A DNA stretch of 40,601 nt from Bacteroidota bacterium. Lineage in GTDB: Bacteria > Bacteroidota > Bacteroidia > Cytophagales > Cyclobacteriaceae. Location of the stretch: positions 1 through 40,601 of the forward strand of contig JADFHN010000034.1 in assembly GCA_022567155.1 (NCBI GenBank). Reading direction: 5' to 3'. The notes under the pieces were generated by a model, which did not search any database, had not been told where the DNA came from, and saw only the letters and a list, made by a program, of their open reading frames with translations. Below are positions 1 through 7,615 of this stretch, piece after piece. A program made the translations under genes and the position numbers. Numbering within the stretch: position 1 is the stretch's first letter; each line of letters starts with the position of its first letter.

Positions 1-179
1 GCCCACAGATACTTCCTGAGGTTCCAGTTGGATTTGGGAAAGTCGTCTGCTTCGTATTTCTTTCCTTTTTCAATTACCAGTACGTCATACCCCTTTTCCG
101 CAAGCCGCATGGCCGAAACGCTGCCACCGAACCCGGATCCAATGACTATGTAATCATATACTTGATTCTTCTCATTCAT
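1..179 (-). CDS. GMC-type FAD-dependent oxidoreductase, N-terminal part (runs off window)
   Basis: The first 59 codons of a minus-strand gene start with ATG at 177-179 and run off the left edge. The N-terminus carries a Rossmann dinucleotide-binding motif ([19 protein letters not shown]), with GxGxxG followed about 20 residues later by an acidic strand end (VLVIEKG). This arrangement is typical of FAD-binding GMC and cholesterol-oxidase-like oxidoreductases. There is no signal peptide, so it is probably cytoplasmic. The substrate cannot be inferred because the catalytic C-terminal part lies outside the window. Other FAD-dependent families share this motif, so the GMC call is a best guess. Confidence 0.75.
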   Translation of the reverse strand, partial: MNEKNQVYDYIVIGSGFGGSVSAMRLAEKGYDVLVIEKGKKYEADDFPKSNWNLRKYLW

Positions 180-334
180 CTAACCTATTTCTCTTTCTTT
201 GCCAACACCAAATTTTACTACTGCTTTAATTTTATCAGAATACTGATTTTATGTTTCAATTTTTTAAAAAATTACAGGAAAGCAATTTGAGCATTTAGTG
301 CGAGAATTGAAAATGAAAAAATGCATTCCCATTA

Positions 335-439
335 CAGAGGGAGCGTAGTGACCGCCTGTCCGCCATAATGAAATGAAGGCGGGAAGAATCTCACAAATAG
401 CACCTTTTTCAGAGGGAGTGTAACGACCGAAGAATCTCA
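335..439. repeat. Two copies of a dispersed repeat, one split by a palindromic insert
   Basis: Copy 2 (410-439) begins CAGAGGGAGTGTAACGACCG and continues directly into AAGAATCTCA. Copy 1 (335-392) begins CAGAGGGAGCGTAGTGACCG, but its AAGAATCTCA end is displaced by about 28 bases. That insert contains a small inverted repeat, CCGCC ... GGCGG. No coding sequence is visible. The pattern resembles the REP or MITE-like intergenic repeats common in Bacteroidota; that family resemblance is from memory and unverified. Confidence 0.6.
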
Positions 440-550
440 TGAGTATTCTCTACTTTACTTGAGACTCAGCGCCCTGAGAAAGGACTTGGATAATGGAGAC
501 TCTTCCTGCCGGGAATTAGTGTGGAATGAGCGGGAAAAGTTATTTATTTG

Positions 551-606
551 AATATTTATAGATATTTACGATTATTTATGGATATTTATGGATATTTACG
601 GATATA
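551..606. repeat. 10-bp tandem repeat, GATATTTAYG-like
   Basis: Five consecutive decamers match GATATTTA[C/T]G closely: 551-560, 561-570, 571-580, 581-590 and 591-600. A partial sixth, GATATA, follows at 601. The block is A+T rich and its period is close to one helical turn. It lies beyond the 3' end of dinB and about 370 bases upstream of the oxidoreductase start. Protein binding or DNA bending is possible but not shown. Confidence 0.7.
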
Positions 607-676
607 AAAGCAGGTTCTTCTTCTTTCCATCTAGTAACTACATTTTGAAAGATCAATGAAGAGGAAATGAAGAACC

Positions 677-1753
677 TCAGAAATTCAACGTATATTGGGC
701 TGTCTGCTGTTTGGGTTTTGTCTTGAAATTTGATATGGTAATGCCCAGCAGGCGAATCTTCATACCTGGTATAAATGCCTTCCGGAACAGCTCCTCTGCC
801 AATTTAATAATTGATTCATACCCCCTGATATTGGCGTCAATAGTTGTGCTTCTTGTAATTTGTGTGAAATCCGAAAACTTAATTTTAACGGTAAGGGTTT
901 TCCCGAAATTACCTGATTTCTCAGCCCTGTCGTGAACCAGTTTAGCCAGGTGATTCAATTGTTCAATCAACTCGTCCGGGTTCTGGTAGTCCTCCTCAAA
1001 TGTAGTCTCTGCCCCCAACGACTTCCTGGGCCGGTAAGAAACCACCGGCCGGCTATCAATCCCCCTGGACACCTCATAGAAATAGCCCCCGGCTTTTCCG
1101 AATAATTTCTTTAATTGCCCTTTTTCCATCCGTCTGAGATCAGCCCCCGTGTAAATCCCCAGCTTTTTCATTCTGGTAGCAGTCACCTTACCTACTCCGA
1201 AAAATTTCTCAATGGGTAGTGCTTCAACAAATGCGGTAACGTTGCCAGGTGGTATGACAAACAACCCGTCCGGTTTGTGGTAATCAGAGGCAATTTTTGC
1301 CAGGAACTTATTCACTGATACCCCCGCGGAAGCGGTGAGTTTGGTCTGGTCCTTTATCCGGTGCTTTATCTCCCGGGCGATGAGGGTAGCAGAGGACATC
1401 CCTTTTTTATTGGATGTCACATCCAGGTACGCTTCGTCTAACGAAAGTGGCTCCACCAAATCGGTATAATCTTTGAAGATGGACCGGATTATGAGTGAAA
1501 CAGTCTTATACACATCAAACCGGGGTTTAACAAAAATAAGCTCGGGGCATTTCTGAATAGCAATTCGCGAGGACATTGCAGAATACACCCCGTATTTCCT
1601 GGCTTCGTAACTTGCTGTCGCCACCACACCCCGCTTGCCGGATCCGCCAACGGCAATAGGCTTGCCCGCAAATTCCGGATTGTCGCGCTGTTCTACGGAG
1701 GCAAAAAAGGCATCCATATCAATATGAATGATTTTTCTCACATGCGCTTCCAT
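677..1753 (-). CDS. dinB: DNA polymerase IV (Y-family translesion polymerase)
   Basis: The 358-residue length is normal for Pol IV. The N-terminus RKIIHIDMDAFFASVEQRD supplies metal-binding D12 and the Phe-Phe pair; F17 aligns with the steric gate that excludes ribonucleotides. SLDEAYLDV gives catalytic D106 and E107. A helix-hairpin-helix region (FFGVGKVTATRMKKLG) and a little-finger domain follow. The C-terminus ends in QYTLNF, which fits a beta-clamp-binding hexapeptide and marks the protein as complete. It inserts bases opposite damaged template in the cytoplasm. The gene stands alone on the minus strand. No LexA-like operator was recognised upstream, so SOS control is not supported by what I can see. 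Confidence 0.96.
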   Translation of the reverse strand: MEAHVRKIIHIDMDAFFASVEQRDNPEFAGKPIAVGGSGKRGVVATASYEARKYGVYSAMSSRIAIQKCPELIFVKPRFDVYKTVSLIIRSIFKDYTDLVEPLSLDEAYLDVTSNKKGMSSATLIAREIKHRIKDQTKLTASAGVSVNKFLAKIASDYHKPDGLFVIPPGNVTAFVEALPIEKFFGVGKVTATRMKKLGIYTGADLRRMEKGQLKKLFGKAGGYFYEVSRGIDSRPVVSYRPRKSLGAETTFEEDYQNPDELIEQLNHLAKLVHDRAEKSGNFGKTLTVKIKFSDFTQITRSTTIDANIRGYESIIKLAEELFRKAFIPGMKIRLLGITISNFKTKPKQQTAQYTLNF

Positions 1754-2416
1754 ACCTGAAAATAACCAAAAAGCAACGCCATTATCAAGTCAGTCGGAAC
1801 GCATGGCCTCAACCAGAAACTTTCAATACAGAACGTCAGCTTATGTCATTCTAAAGAATCAATAAATGCATTCAACATATAGAAAATGAACAGTTTGGAC
1901 AATCGCATAAAAGAGTAAATAGGAGTTAGCAAGAGGAAATGCTGACTAAAGTGCATCTATATCCGTATCTGTGCGGACGCTCAGTCCAGTTGAGACTCAT
2001 CCCTCTGCACTGAAAAAGCCAGCCGTAACCCTCGGTCCCCTTCCCGACTGGTTTCAGGAGGGGAAGGTCCACCTGCAAAGCCAGTGTTAAATGCTAAATT
2101 ATCATTGCCCGGAATAGTTCATCCTGCCGGTATCGGGTAATCTCCAAAACAGTACCGTCATTACCCGGTTTATCCGGGTAATCTCATGAATTATACACTG
2201 TAATGAATAATTACTTTACCCCCTCAAACATGGAGATTACCTGGCATCGCTCCGCGATCCGGGTAATGACGACTCTTCCAGGATTGGGCATTCCACTTAA
2301 TGGGAACGGGTAATGGTTTTCCCTCTTAGAATGACAACTAATATTATGCGTTATGTTATCCGGCGATCGTATTTTAGCACACTGCTCGATCATGCCAATG
2401 CCAAAACCGGATACCG
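1754..2416. other. 663-base gene-free region between divergent genes
   Basis: This region separates dinB (minus) from the propeller gene (plus). Part of it, 2134-2314, is the repeat cluster listed separately. At about 2049-2076 a C-rich and G-rich inverted repeat (CCTTCCC ... GGGGAAGG) could fold. Short open frames here run through repeats and match nothing I recognise. Promoters for both flanking genes must lie here, but no exact TAnnTTTG site was picked out. Confidence 0.5.
2134..2314. repeat. Cluster of CGGGTAAT repeats including a perfect hairpin
   Basis: CGGGTAAT occurs at 2134-2141, 2175-2182, 2260-2267 and 2307-2314. At 2160-2182 it is part of a perfect 9-bp inverted repeat, ATTACCCGG, TTTAT loop, CCGGGTAAT. 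A further inverted pair is GGTAATCTC (2177-2185) against GAGATTACC (2233-2241). The cluster lies upstream of the propeller gene at 2417. It could be a mosaic of intergenic palindromes or a set of operators; the sequence alone does not decide. Confidence 0.6.
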
Positions 2417-3394
2417 ATGAAAACACGATGTATTAAACTTTTCATAACCGGGCTGATCTTCATGTTTATGGCCGGCATGCGTTCGTATGGCCAGGATAAA
2501 ATTGCAGGGGACAACCCGAAAAGCAATGAAGAAGCTGCTTTGTTTCCTTCCGAGCTGGTCAACTTCCGGCCATATGCGACCAACCCGGTATTTGCCGGTA
2601 CAGGCACTGATACCTGGGACAGGAACATCCGTGAAAGAGGGTACATAATACTGGAAAACGGCATCTATAAAATGTGGTACACCGGATATAACTATGATAT
2701 CGAAAAGACGATGCATCTCGGATATGCCACATCCGAAGACGGAATTTCCTGGGCCCGCTATCCCGGTAATCCGGTTTTTAACGGTTACTGGACCGAAGAT
2801 GTACATGTGGTGAAGCATAAGGGCAAATATTTTATGGTTGCCGAAGGTGTAGATGATATTGCCCATTTACTTACTTCCGATGATGGCATCCACTGGATAC
2901 GTGAGGGTGATCTGGACATCCGTAAAGTAAACGGAGAACCCATCAGTTCAGGTCCGTATGGTACTCCTGTTTTGTGGATTGAAGATGAAAAGTGGTATTT
3001 GTTTTACGAGCGCAATGATATGGCGGTATGGCTGGCGGAATCAACCGACACTAGGGTGTGGACCAATGTACAGGATGATCCAGTAATTGAACGAGGCCCT
3101 GATGCACACGAAAAAGAAGGAATTGCTTTGAATCAGATCATCAAATACAAGGGTAAATATTATGGCTATTACCATGGTACCCCGGACGAAGACTGGACCC
3201 GGTGGAATTCCAACGTAGCGGTTTCAGAAGACCTGATTCACTGGACAAAGTATGATAATAATCCTATTATCGATGTGGACGATGTACACGATAATTATTC
3301 CAGCCCGATCCTGGTATGGGATGGCAATGGTTATCGCCTGTACACCATGCACGGGGAGGTCAGGCTATACTTTTATAAAGATAAAGATCAATAA
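2417..3394 (+). CDS. Secreted five-bladed beta-propeller glycosidase-like protein (GH43/GH130-like)
   Basis: The 325-residue product has a Sec signal peptide (basic MKTR, hydrophobic stretch, cleavage near SYGQ-D at residue 26). The rest repeats the blade pattern of glycosidase propellers: GIYKMWYTGYN, LGYATSEDGISW, GKYFMVAEG, HLLTSDDGIHW, KWYLFYERND, GKYYGYYHGT and NVAVSEDLIHW. The alternation of 'SxDxxxW' turns with aromatic strands is typical of GH43, GH32, GH117 and GH130-like enzymes. Candidate acids include the ones in GYWTEDVHV and HEKEGIAL, but the catalytic set cannot be assigned. It likely acts on an extracytoplasmic glycan. No susC/susD pair is next to it, and it is transcribed in the same direction as the M20 gene 144 bases downstream. 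Confidence 0.75.
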   Translation: MKTRCIKLFITGLIFMFMAGMRSYGQDKIAGDNPKSNEEAALFPSELVNFRPYATNPVFAGTGTDTWDRNIRERGYIILENGIYKMWYTGYNYDIEKTMHLGYATSEDGISWARYPGNPVFNGYWTEDVHVVKHKGKYFMVAEGVDDIAHLLTSDDGIHWIREGDLDIRKVNGEPISSGPYGTPVLWIEDEKWYLFYERNDMAVWLAESTDTRVWTNVQDDPVIERGPDAHEKEGIALNQIIKYKGKYYGYYHGTPDEDWTRWNSNVAVSEDLIHWTKYDNNPIIDVDDVHDNYSSPILVWDGNGYRLYTMHGEVRLYFYKDKDQ

Positions 3395-3538
3395 ATTTCT
3401 CAGTCTGGAAAGATGAAACTTCTCCCGGTTATTTTTGAAGAACAGCGAGGAAAAGTAAATCAATACCCCAAGGTAAAATATACCTTTGATTTGATCCGCT
3501 TTTTTCACTAATTGAATCCCTAACTAAAACTCCATAAA

Positions 3539-5164
3539 ATGCATCTTAAGAAATCACTTTCATACCAAATTCGGACCCTGTTTATTCTACTCACCATTGC
3601 ATTTCAGGCTACAGGCATTTATGCACAAACCAGGGAATATTCAGAGGATGAAATCAAAGACCTGAAATCCAAAGTTTCTGATAACATCGCCACCCAAACC
3701 AAACTGGCTCAGGTAATGGTTGATAAGGTTTTCAGTTTTGCCGAGCTGGGCTTTCACGAATTTGAAACCGAAAAATACCTGACTACCATGCTCGAGAAAA
3801 ACGGATTTAGCATTGAGCGAGGCATTTCGGGAATACCCACCGCCTGGATAGCCAGATGGGGCTCGGGCAAACCAGTAATTGCCATTGGCAGCGATATCGA
3901 CTGTATTCCAAAAGCCTCTCAAAAACCGGGGGTCGTTTACCATGATCCGATTGTGGAAGGTGCTCCCGGCCATGGTGAAGGCCATAATTCGGGCGTGCCG
4001 TTAAATATCATTGCAGCCATAGCGGTAAAAGAAATCATGGAACGCGAAAACATTCAGGGTACGTTGATGCTTTGGCCCGGTGTGGCGGAAGAGTTGTTAG
4101 CAACCAAGGCGTATTATACGCGCGACGGCTATTTCGACGATGTTGACATTTCTATATTCTCGCATGTTAGCAGCAACCTGAGTGTTTCTTTCGGCCAGTC
4201 GAGAGGAACCGGGTTGATATCCGTAGAGTATACATTTGAAGGGGAAGCTGCCCACGCTGCCGGCGCTCCCTGGCGGGGCAGGAGTGCGCTGGATGCGGTG
4301 GAACTCACCAGCATAGGCTGGCAATTCCAGCGTGAGCACCTGGACCCGCTGCAGCGGTCGCATCATGTGATCAAAAATGGCGGCGACCAGCCCAATGTGG
4401 TGCCTTCCAAAGCAAGCATTTGGTTTTTCATCCGCGAAGTCACCTACCTCAAGATCATGGCCAACTTTGAGCGTATCAACCAGATAGCCGAAGGAGCTGC
4501 CATGATGACCCAAACCACGATGACAAAGCGGATTTTAGGCAGCGCATGGCCGCGTCATTTCAACAAGGTGATTGCCGAAACCATGTATGAAAATATAAAA
4601 ACGGTGGGGCTTCCCGAATGGAGTGAGGACGATCAGGCTCTGGCCAAAGCGTTGCAAAAAGAAGTGAACTCAAAAAAAAACGAAGGGCTCGCCACCGAGC
4701 TTGATACGATCCGGCTGCCGGTTAAGAACTTTGTAAGTGGGGGATCAGATGATATCGGCGACATTTCATGGAAGGTGCCTACTGTTACCCTTCGCTTTCC
4801 TTCCAATGTGCCCGGTTTGCAGGGCCACCATTGGTCTAACGCAGTGGCAATGGCAACACCAATCGCGCACAAAGGTGTGATTGCAGGCGCACAGGCGGAG
4901 GCCATGACCATCCTTGATTTTTTGCTCAAACCCGGACTGGTTGAGCAGGCATGGGAATACTACCGGACGGTGCAACTCGAAGATCAGGAGTATATGCCCA
5001 TGATCACGGCGGAAGAAACGCCTGCCATACATCTGAATAAAGATATCATGGCCGAGTTTAAACCTTTGCTTGAGAAATATTATTACGATGAGACCCGGTA
5101 TGATACATACCTTGAACAATTGGGAATTGAATATCCAACCCTTAAATCCGGGAAGGACAATTGA
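3539..5164 (+). CDS. Secreted M20-family amidohydrolase, AbgB-like
   Basis: The 541-residue product starts with a signal peptide (cleavage near IYAQ-T, residue 30). The body is an M20D-type metallohydrolase related to the B subunit of p-aminobenzoyl-glutamate hydrolase. ELGFHEFETEKYL (70-81) is the usual N-terminal motif. Metal-site residues are visible in GHGEGHNSG (H145, H149) and in GVAEE (E184/E185 as general base and ligand). EAAHAAGAPWRGRSALDAV marks the lid domain, and GHHWSNAVA supplies the late histidine. Family members hydrolyse amide bonds of acylated amino acids. The exact substrate is unknown, and export points to a periplasmic peptide or amide rather than intracellular folate breakdown. 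Confidence 0.88.
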   Translation: MHLKKSLSYQIRTLFILLTIAFQATGIYAQTREYSEDEIKDLKSKVSDNIATQTKLAQVMVDKVFSFAELGFHEFETEKYLTTMLEKNGFSIERGISGIPTAWIARWGSGKPVIAIGSDIDCIPKASQKPGVVYHDPIVEGAPGHGEGHNSGVPLNIIAAIAVKEIMERENIQGTLMLWPGVAEELLATKAYYTRDGYFDDVDISIFSHVSSNLSVSFGQSRGTGLISVEYTFEGEAAHAAGAPWRGRSALDAVELTSIGWQFQREHLDPLQRSHHVIKNGGDQPNVVPSKASIWFFIREVTYLKIMANFERINQIAEGAAMMTQTTMTKRILGSAWPRHFNKVIAETMYENIKTVGLPEWSEDDQALAKALQKEVNSKKNEGLATELDTIRLPVKNFVSGGSDDIGDISWKVPTVTLRFPSNVPGLQGHHWSNAVAMATPIAHKGVIAGAQAEAMTILDFLLKPGLVEQAWEYYRTVQLEDQEYMPMITAEETPAIHLNKDIMAEFKPLLEKYYYDETRYDTYLEQLGIEYPTLKSGKDN

Positions 5165-5419
5165 GTGTAAAATGTTGTGGGGTCGTCCGTCTGCCCGGGC
5201 AAGCTTCAGGAGTAAAAAGGAGAGTGCGAGTAGATTAACCAATAAACAGGTCAAATAATAATGAAACGATAGAGCAAGTTAGTCCCGCGCTGCCCCTCGA
5301 TCCCCCGAAGGGGAAGCCAACCGCACTTAAAGAATATGGGTTTATTCCTCTGTTATTTCCCTGTGTCGACCTCCGGTCTAAAGAATCAATACTGCTGCCA
5401 TGGGTAATTATCCGGCAAT

Positions 5420-5795
5420 TTAACCGCTCTTCTTCAGGTATCCGAAGCCTACGGTTATCACCGGAATGATCAGATAGGTTATGCCGATGTCCATCATATA
5501 TTCGGGAAATGCCATATGCATCGGGCTGTTTGCCGGCATAAACATCAGCAAATCAATAAACAGGCTTATGGCAAACCATGTTATACCCAGCAAAAGGCCT
5601 TCCTTGAGAAATGCATGCTCCACTTTCCTGAAATACAGGATTGAAAAAAGGACCACTCCGACAGTGACCGCAACAGGCATAATGGATTCAAAGCGGCCTG
5701 TTCGATTCGTGTATGGGGAAAATCATAAATGCCACCACAAATGGGATCAACCATATCAGAAATCCAAACAGCAATGCCTTTTTTATTTATTTCAT
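5420..5795 (-). pseudogene. Small multi-TM membrane protein, broken by a nonsense codon and a frameshift
   Basis: The intact-looking part (5420-5680, 86 codons) encodes three hydrophobic segments ending LIIPVITVGFGYLKKSG. Upstream the reading continues convincingly but in a different frame: KKALLFGFLIWLIPF, then VVAFMIFPIHESNRP, which meets a stop (TGA, 5688-5690). Shifting frame near 5690-5697 joins it to FESIMPVAVTVG. The only sensible start, ATG at 5793-5795, is followed by AAA and then TAA (5787-5789) before the frame resumes IKKALLF. Restoring both sites would give a protein of about 125 residues with four membrane spans. The family is not recognised. The Crp/Fnr remnant just upstream on the same strand suggests a former two-gene operon. 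Confidence 0.7.
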
Positions 5796-5826
5796 ATGTT
5801 AATTTTAATATGGTTATCAGAATCAG

Positions 5827-5973
5827 TTACCCTCTTCTGCTGATTTTTTTCAGCATGTCCATATCACGTATTTCGATTTTGTTTTTATCAATATAAATAA
5901 TGCCATCCTTTACAAACCGGATTAAGTTCCTGATGACATTATTCCTTGACAGTCCGATCAATATAGTAAGCGC
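5827..5973 (-). pseudogene. Crp/Fnr-family regulator, C-terminal helix-turn-helix remnant
   Basis: Reading leftward from 5973 there are 48 codons to a TAA at 5827-5829. They include TILIGLSRNNVIRNLIRFV, GIIYIDKNKIEIRD and LKKIS. This matches the recognition helix and wing of Crp/Fnr regulators (pattern GLSRxxVIRxLxxF...GxIxxxxxxIxIxDxxxLKKIS). The cyclic-nucleotide-binding domain and the first half of the HTH are missing. The fragment begins in frame immediately after the TAG stop (5974-5976) of the cyclophilin gene, so a deletion probably fused the two. Too short to function alone. Confidence 0.72.
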
Positions 5974-6621
5974 CTAATCATGCACAATTTCTGCTTTTAT
6001 AATGTAATCCATTTCCGGATAATTTTCTTTTAACCATGCATTCCCATTGCTGTAAATCTGATCCTGATTTTCGGAAGGTTCGGAGCCGTATCCCCCATAA
6101 AACAATTCCACCACGTCCATTCCTTCAATGACTTCGGCTATGGGCGGAAATCCCTTCAGGCCGTAATAGGATATCGTATCCAGTTGAAAGTTATCGCCCA
6201 GGTTTATAAAAAGCTGTGTTGTCCTGGTTTCGGGATCACCCCGGGCAAACGCAATTCTGCCTTTGGTATTTGAGGCTTTAACTTCAGTATCTTTCAGCGG
6301 ATATTTTTCCCAGGCTTCATTCAGGGTCTTCTTATCAGAGATGCCGAATTGCGCTACGTAACCAACCTGCACCCTGAAAATGGCCATATCCGTGAAAAAA
6401 CCGCTTACAATAAGCTGGTAAAACCGGTCAGCGCCCTCCGGGTCCCATTCACGATAAGCCATTACCCTGAATTCACCCTGTGTGGTTGTAAACAATGCCG
6501 TGAATTCCTCAGGAGCCTTTATTTTAAGCAATTTACGCGTAGGCCCTTTTTGCGGAAAGGCATTGCCCGCCATCAGCACAAAGAATAAAAACCCAAATAA
6601 AAGACGAGCCTGTAGCTTCAT
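5974..6621 (-). CDS. Secreted cyclophilin-type peptidyl-prolyl cis-trans isomerase
   Basis: The 215-residue product has a signal peptide (hydrophobic LLFGFLFFVLMAGNAFPQ, residues 7-24). The cyclophilin fold is visible in FTALFTTTQGEFRVMAY (first strands), ADRFYQLIVSGFFTDMAIFR, GRIAFARGDPETRTTQLFI and NLGDNFQLD, with the usual late FPPIAEVIEGMDVVELF. It would isomerise Xaa-Pro bonds of exported proteins in the periplasm. The catalytic Arg region reads FFTDMAIFRVQVGYVAQFG, which resembles the FxRVxxxFxxQxG pattern. The last residues may differ from the ancestral end, because the stop codon abuts a regulator remnant in the same frame. Confidence 0.9.
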   Translation of the reverse strand: MKLQARLLFGFLFFVLMAGNAFPQKGPTRKLLKIKAPEEFTALFTTTQGEFRVMAYREWDPEGADRFYQLIVSGFFTDMAIFRVQVGYVAQFGISDKKTLNEAWEKYPLKDTEVKASNTKGRIAFARGDPETRTTQLFINLGDNFQLDTISYYGLKGFPPIAEVIEGMDVVELFYGGYGSEPSENQDQIYSNGNAWLKENYPEMDYIIKAEIVHD

Positions 6622-7144
6622 TTCCTAAACGGTTTTAATGTCCTGAAGTTAGAGAATTAGCGCTGCCGTTTAAAATAAATCTGTATTTGATTCCGGAAAA
6701 ATTAGTTTCCGGTAGCAGAAATCCTTATCGTCCGACACATATTTCCGGATCTACGTCAGTACAAGGAAAATAAGATTTTGCAAAATATGCCAATTTTAAT
6801 GCATTATGTAAGAAAGAATTACGATTTCTGCCATGATGCCCCGAAAACGGGATCCTGTAGTTGCGATTTTTAAAAATCTTTAAGAATGCATCTTCGAATT
6901 TCCGTTTGACAATCACCTCCAAGTCCTGCTACATTTGGGGCATAATCAATTTATTAACTACCGGCAATTTTAATTACATATGAATTTATCCGTTTACAAG
7001 TGTTTACAAACGAATACAAGTATATGACAAACGGGTATAAACATTTAGTTACCGGATAGTCAATTCTGGTACGGTTACTTAGCCGGTACATTTTGAATGT
7101 TTGATTTTGTTTTTAACTATATGTTCAACTTAAATTTTACCATT
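6622..7144. other. 523-base intergenic region upstream of ssb
   Basis: The left half (6622-6960) holds nothing I can assign. A 65-codon open frame at 6725-6922 (minus) starts on a weak codon and resembles no family. The right half contains the 10-bp repeats listed separately and should hold the ssb promoter. A near-match to the Bacteroidota -7 element (TACATTTTG, one base too long) lies at about 7087-7095. Confidence 0.45.
6991..7040. repeat. 10-bp-periodic GTTTACAA repeats upstream of ssb
   Basis: CGTTTACAAG (6991-7000) and TGTTTACAAA (7001-7010) are near-identical decamers. CGAATACAAG (7011-7020) is a third variant, and TATATGACAA (7021-7030) and ACGGGTATAA (7031-7040) are increasingly degenerate. 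The period is one helical turn and the block ends about 105 bases before the ssb start. It could bind a protein cooperatively on one face of the helix; no binding protein is known from the sequence. Confidence 0.6.
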
Positions 7145-7492
7145 ATGAATTCTTTAGCAAACAGAGTGCAACTCATTGGCAACCTGGGCAAAGACCCGGA
7201 GATTAAAAATCTGACTAACGGCAAGATCAAGGCCAATATAAGTCTTGCTACATCAGAAATTTACCGCAACAGCGACGGCGAAAAAATTACAGAGACGCAG
7301 TGGCATAACGTGGTTGCCTGGGGTAAAACGGCAGAGATAGCCGAAAACTTTCTTCAAAAGGGAAACAAAGTGGCAATCGAAGGCAGACTTGTACACAGAG
7401 TTTATGAAGACAAGGAAGGTAAGAAGAGGTACGTTACCGAAGTGGTGGCTACAAGCCTCATGATGCTTGACACCAAACCTAAAAGCAACTGA
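7145..7492 (+). CDS. ssb: Single-stranded DNA-binding protein, short form
   Basis: The start is placed at ATG 7145 because the conserved N-terminus begins MNSLANRVQLIGNLGKDPEI; an upstream in-frame ATG at 7097 would add an unrelated leader. The 115-residue protein is one OB fold. TQWHNVVAWGKTAEIAENFL and KGNKVAIEGRLVHRVYEDKEG are hallmark strands carrying DNA-contacting aromatic residues. The Gln/Gly-rich linker and acidic tip (DDDIPF type) of housekeeping SSB are missing; the protein ends LMMLDTKPKSN. It should bind single-stranded DNA but may not recruit repair partners through the tail. This may be a secondary SSB, with the full-length one elsewhere. A strong terminator follows at once. 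Confidence 0.94.
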   Translation: MNSLANRVQLIGNLGKDPEIKNLTNGKIKANISLATSEIYRNSDGEKITETQWHNVVAWGKTAEIAENFLQKGNKVAIEGRLVHRVYEDKEGKKRYVTEVVATSLMMLDTKPKSN

Positions 7493-7498
7493 GGATTG

Positions 7499-7546
7499 CA
7501 ACGGCCTGGCAGGTTTTGAATAAAGCTGTCAGGTCGTTGATTTTAA
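7499..7546 (+). terminator. Rho-independent terminator after ssb
   Basis: A 14-bp stem (7499-7512 with 7526-7539, two G-U pairs) encloses a 13-nt loop. It is followed by ATTTTAATT. It begins seven bases after the ssb stop, so ssb is probably transcribed alone. The opposing glycosyltransferase gene ends at 7616. Confidence 0.75.
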
Positions 7547-7615
7547 TTCTCACTTCATACATTATCCTCTAAACGTATGAAGCAAGTAAACCGGCAGGTA
7601 TAGTTAAGACCTGCA

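Noticed and set aside
2211-2426. 71-codon minus-strand open frame
   Set aside because: It runs through the CGGGTAAT repeat cluster and into the 5' end of the propeller gene.
6725-6922. 65-codon minus-strand open frame upstream of ssb
   Set aside because: It begins on a weak codon, resembles no family and lies in an A+T-rich spacer.
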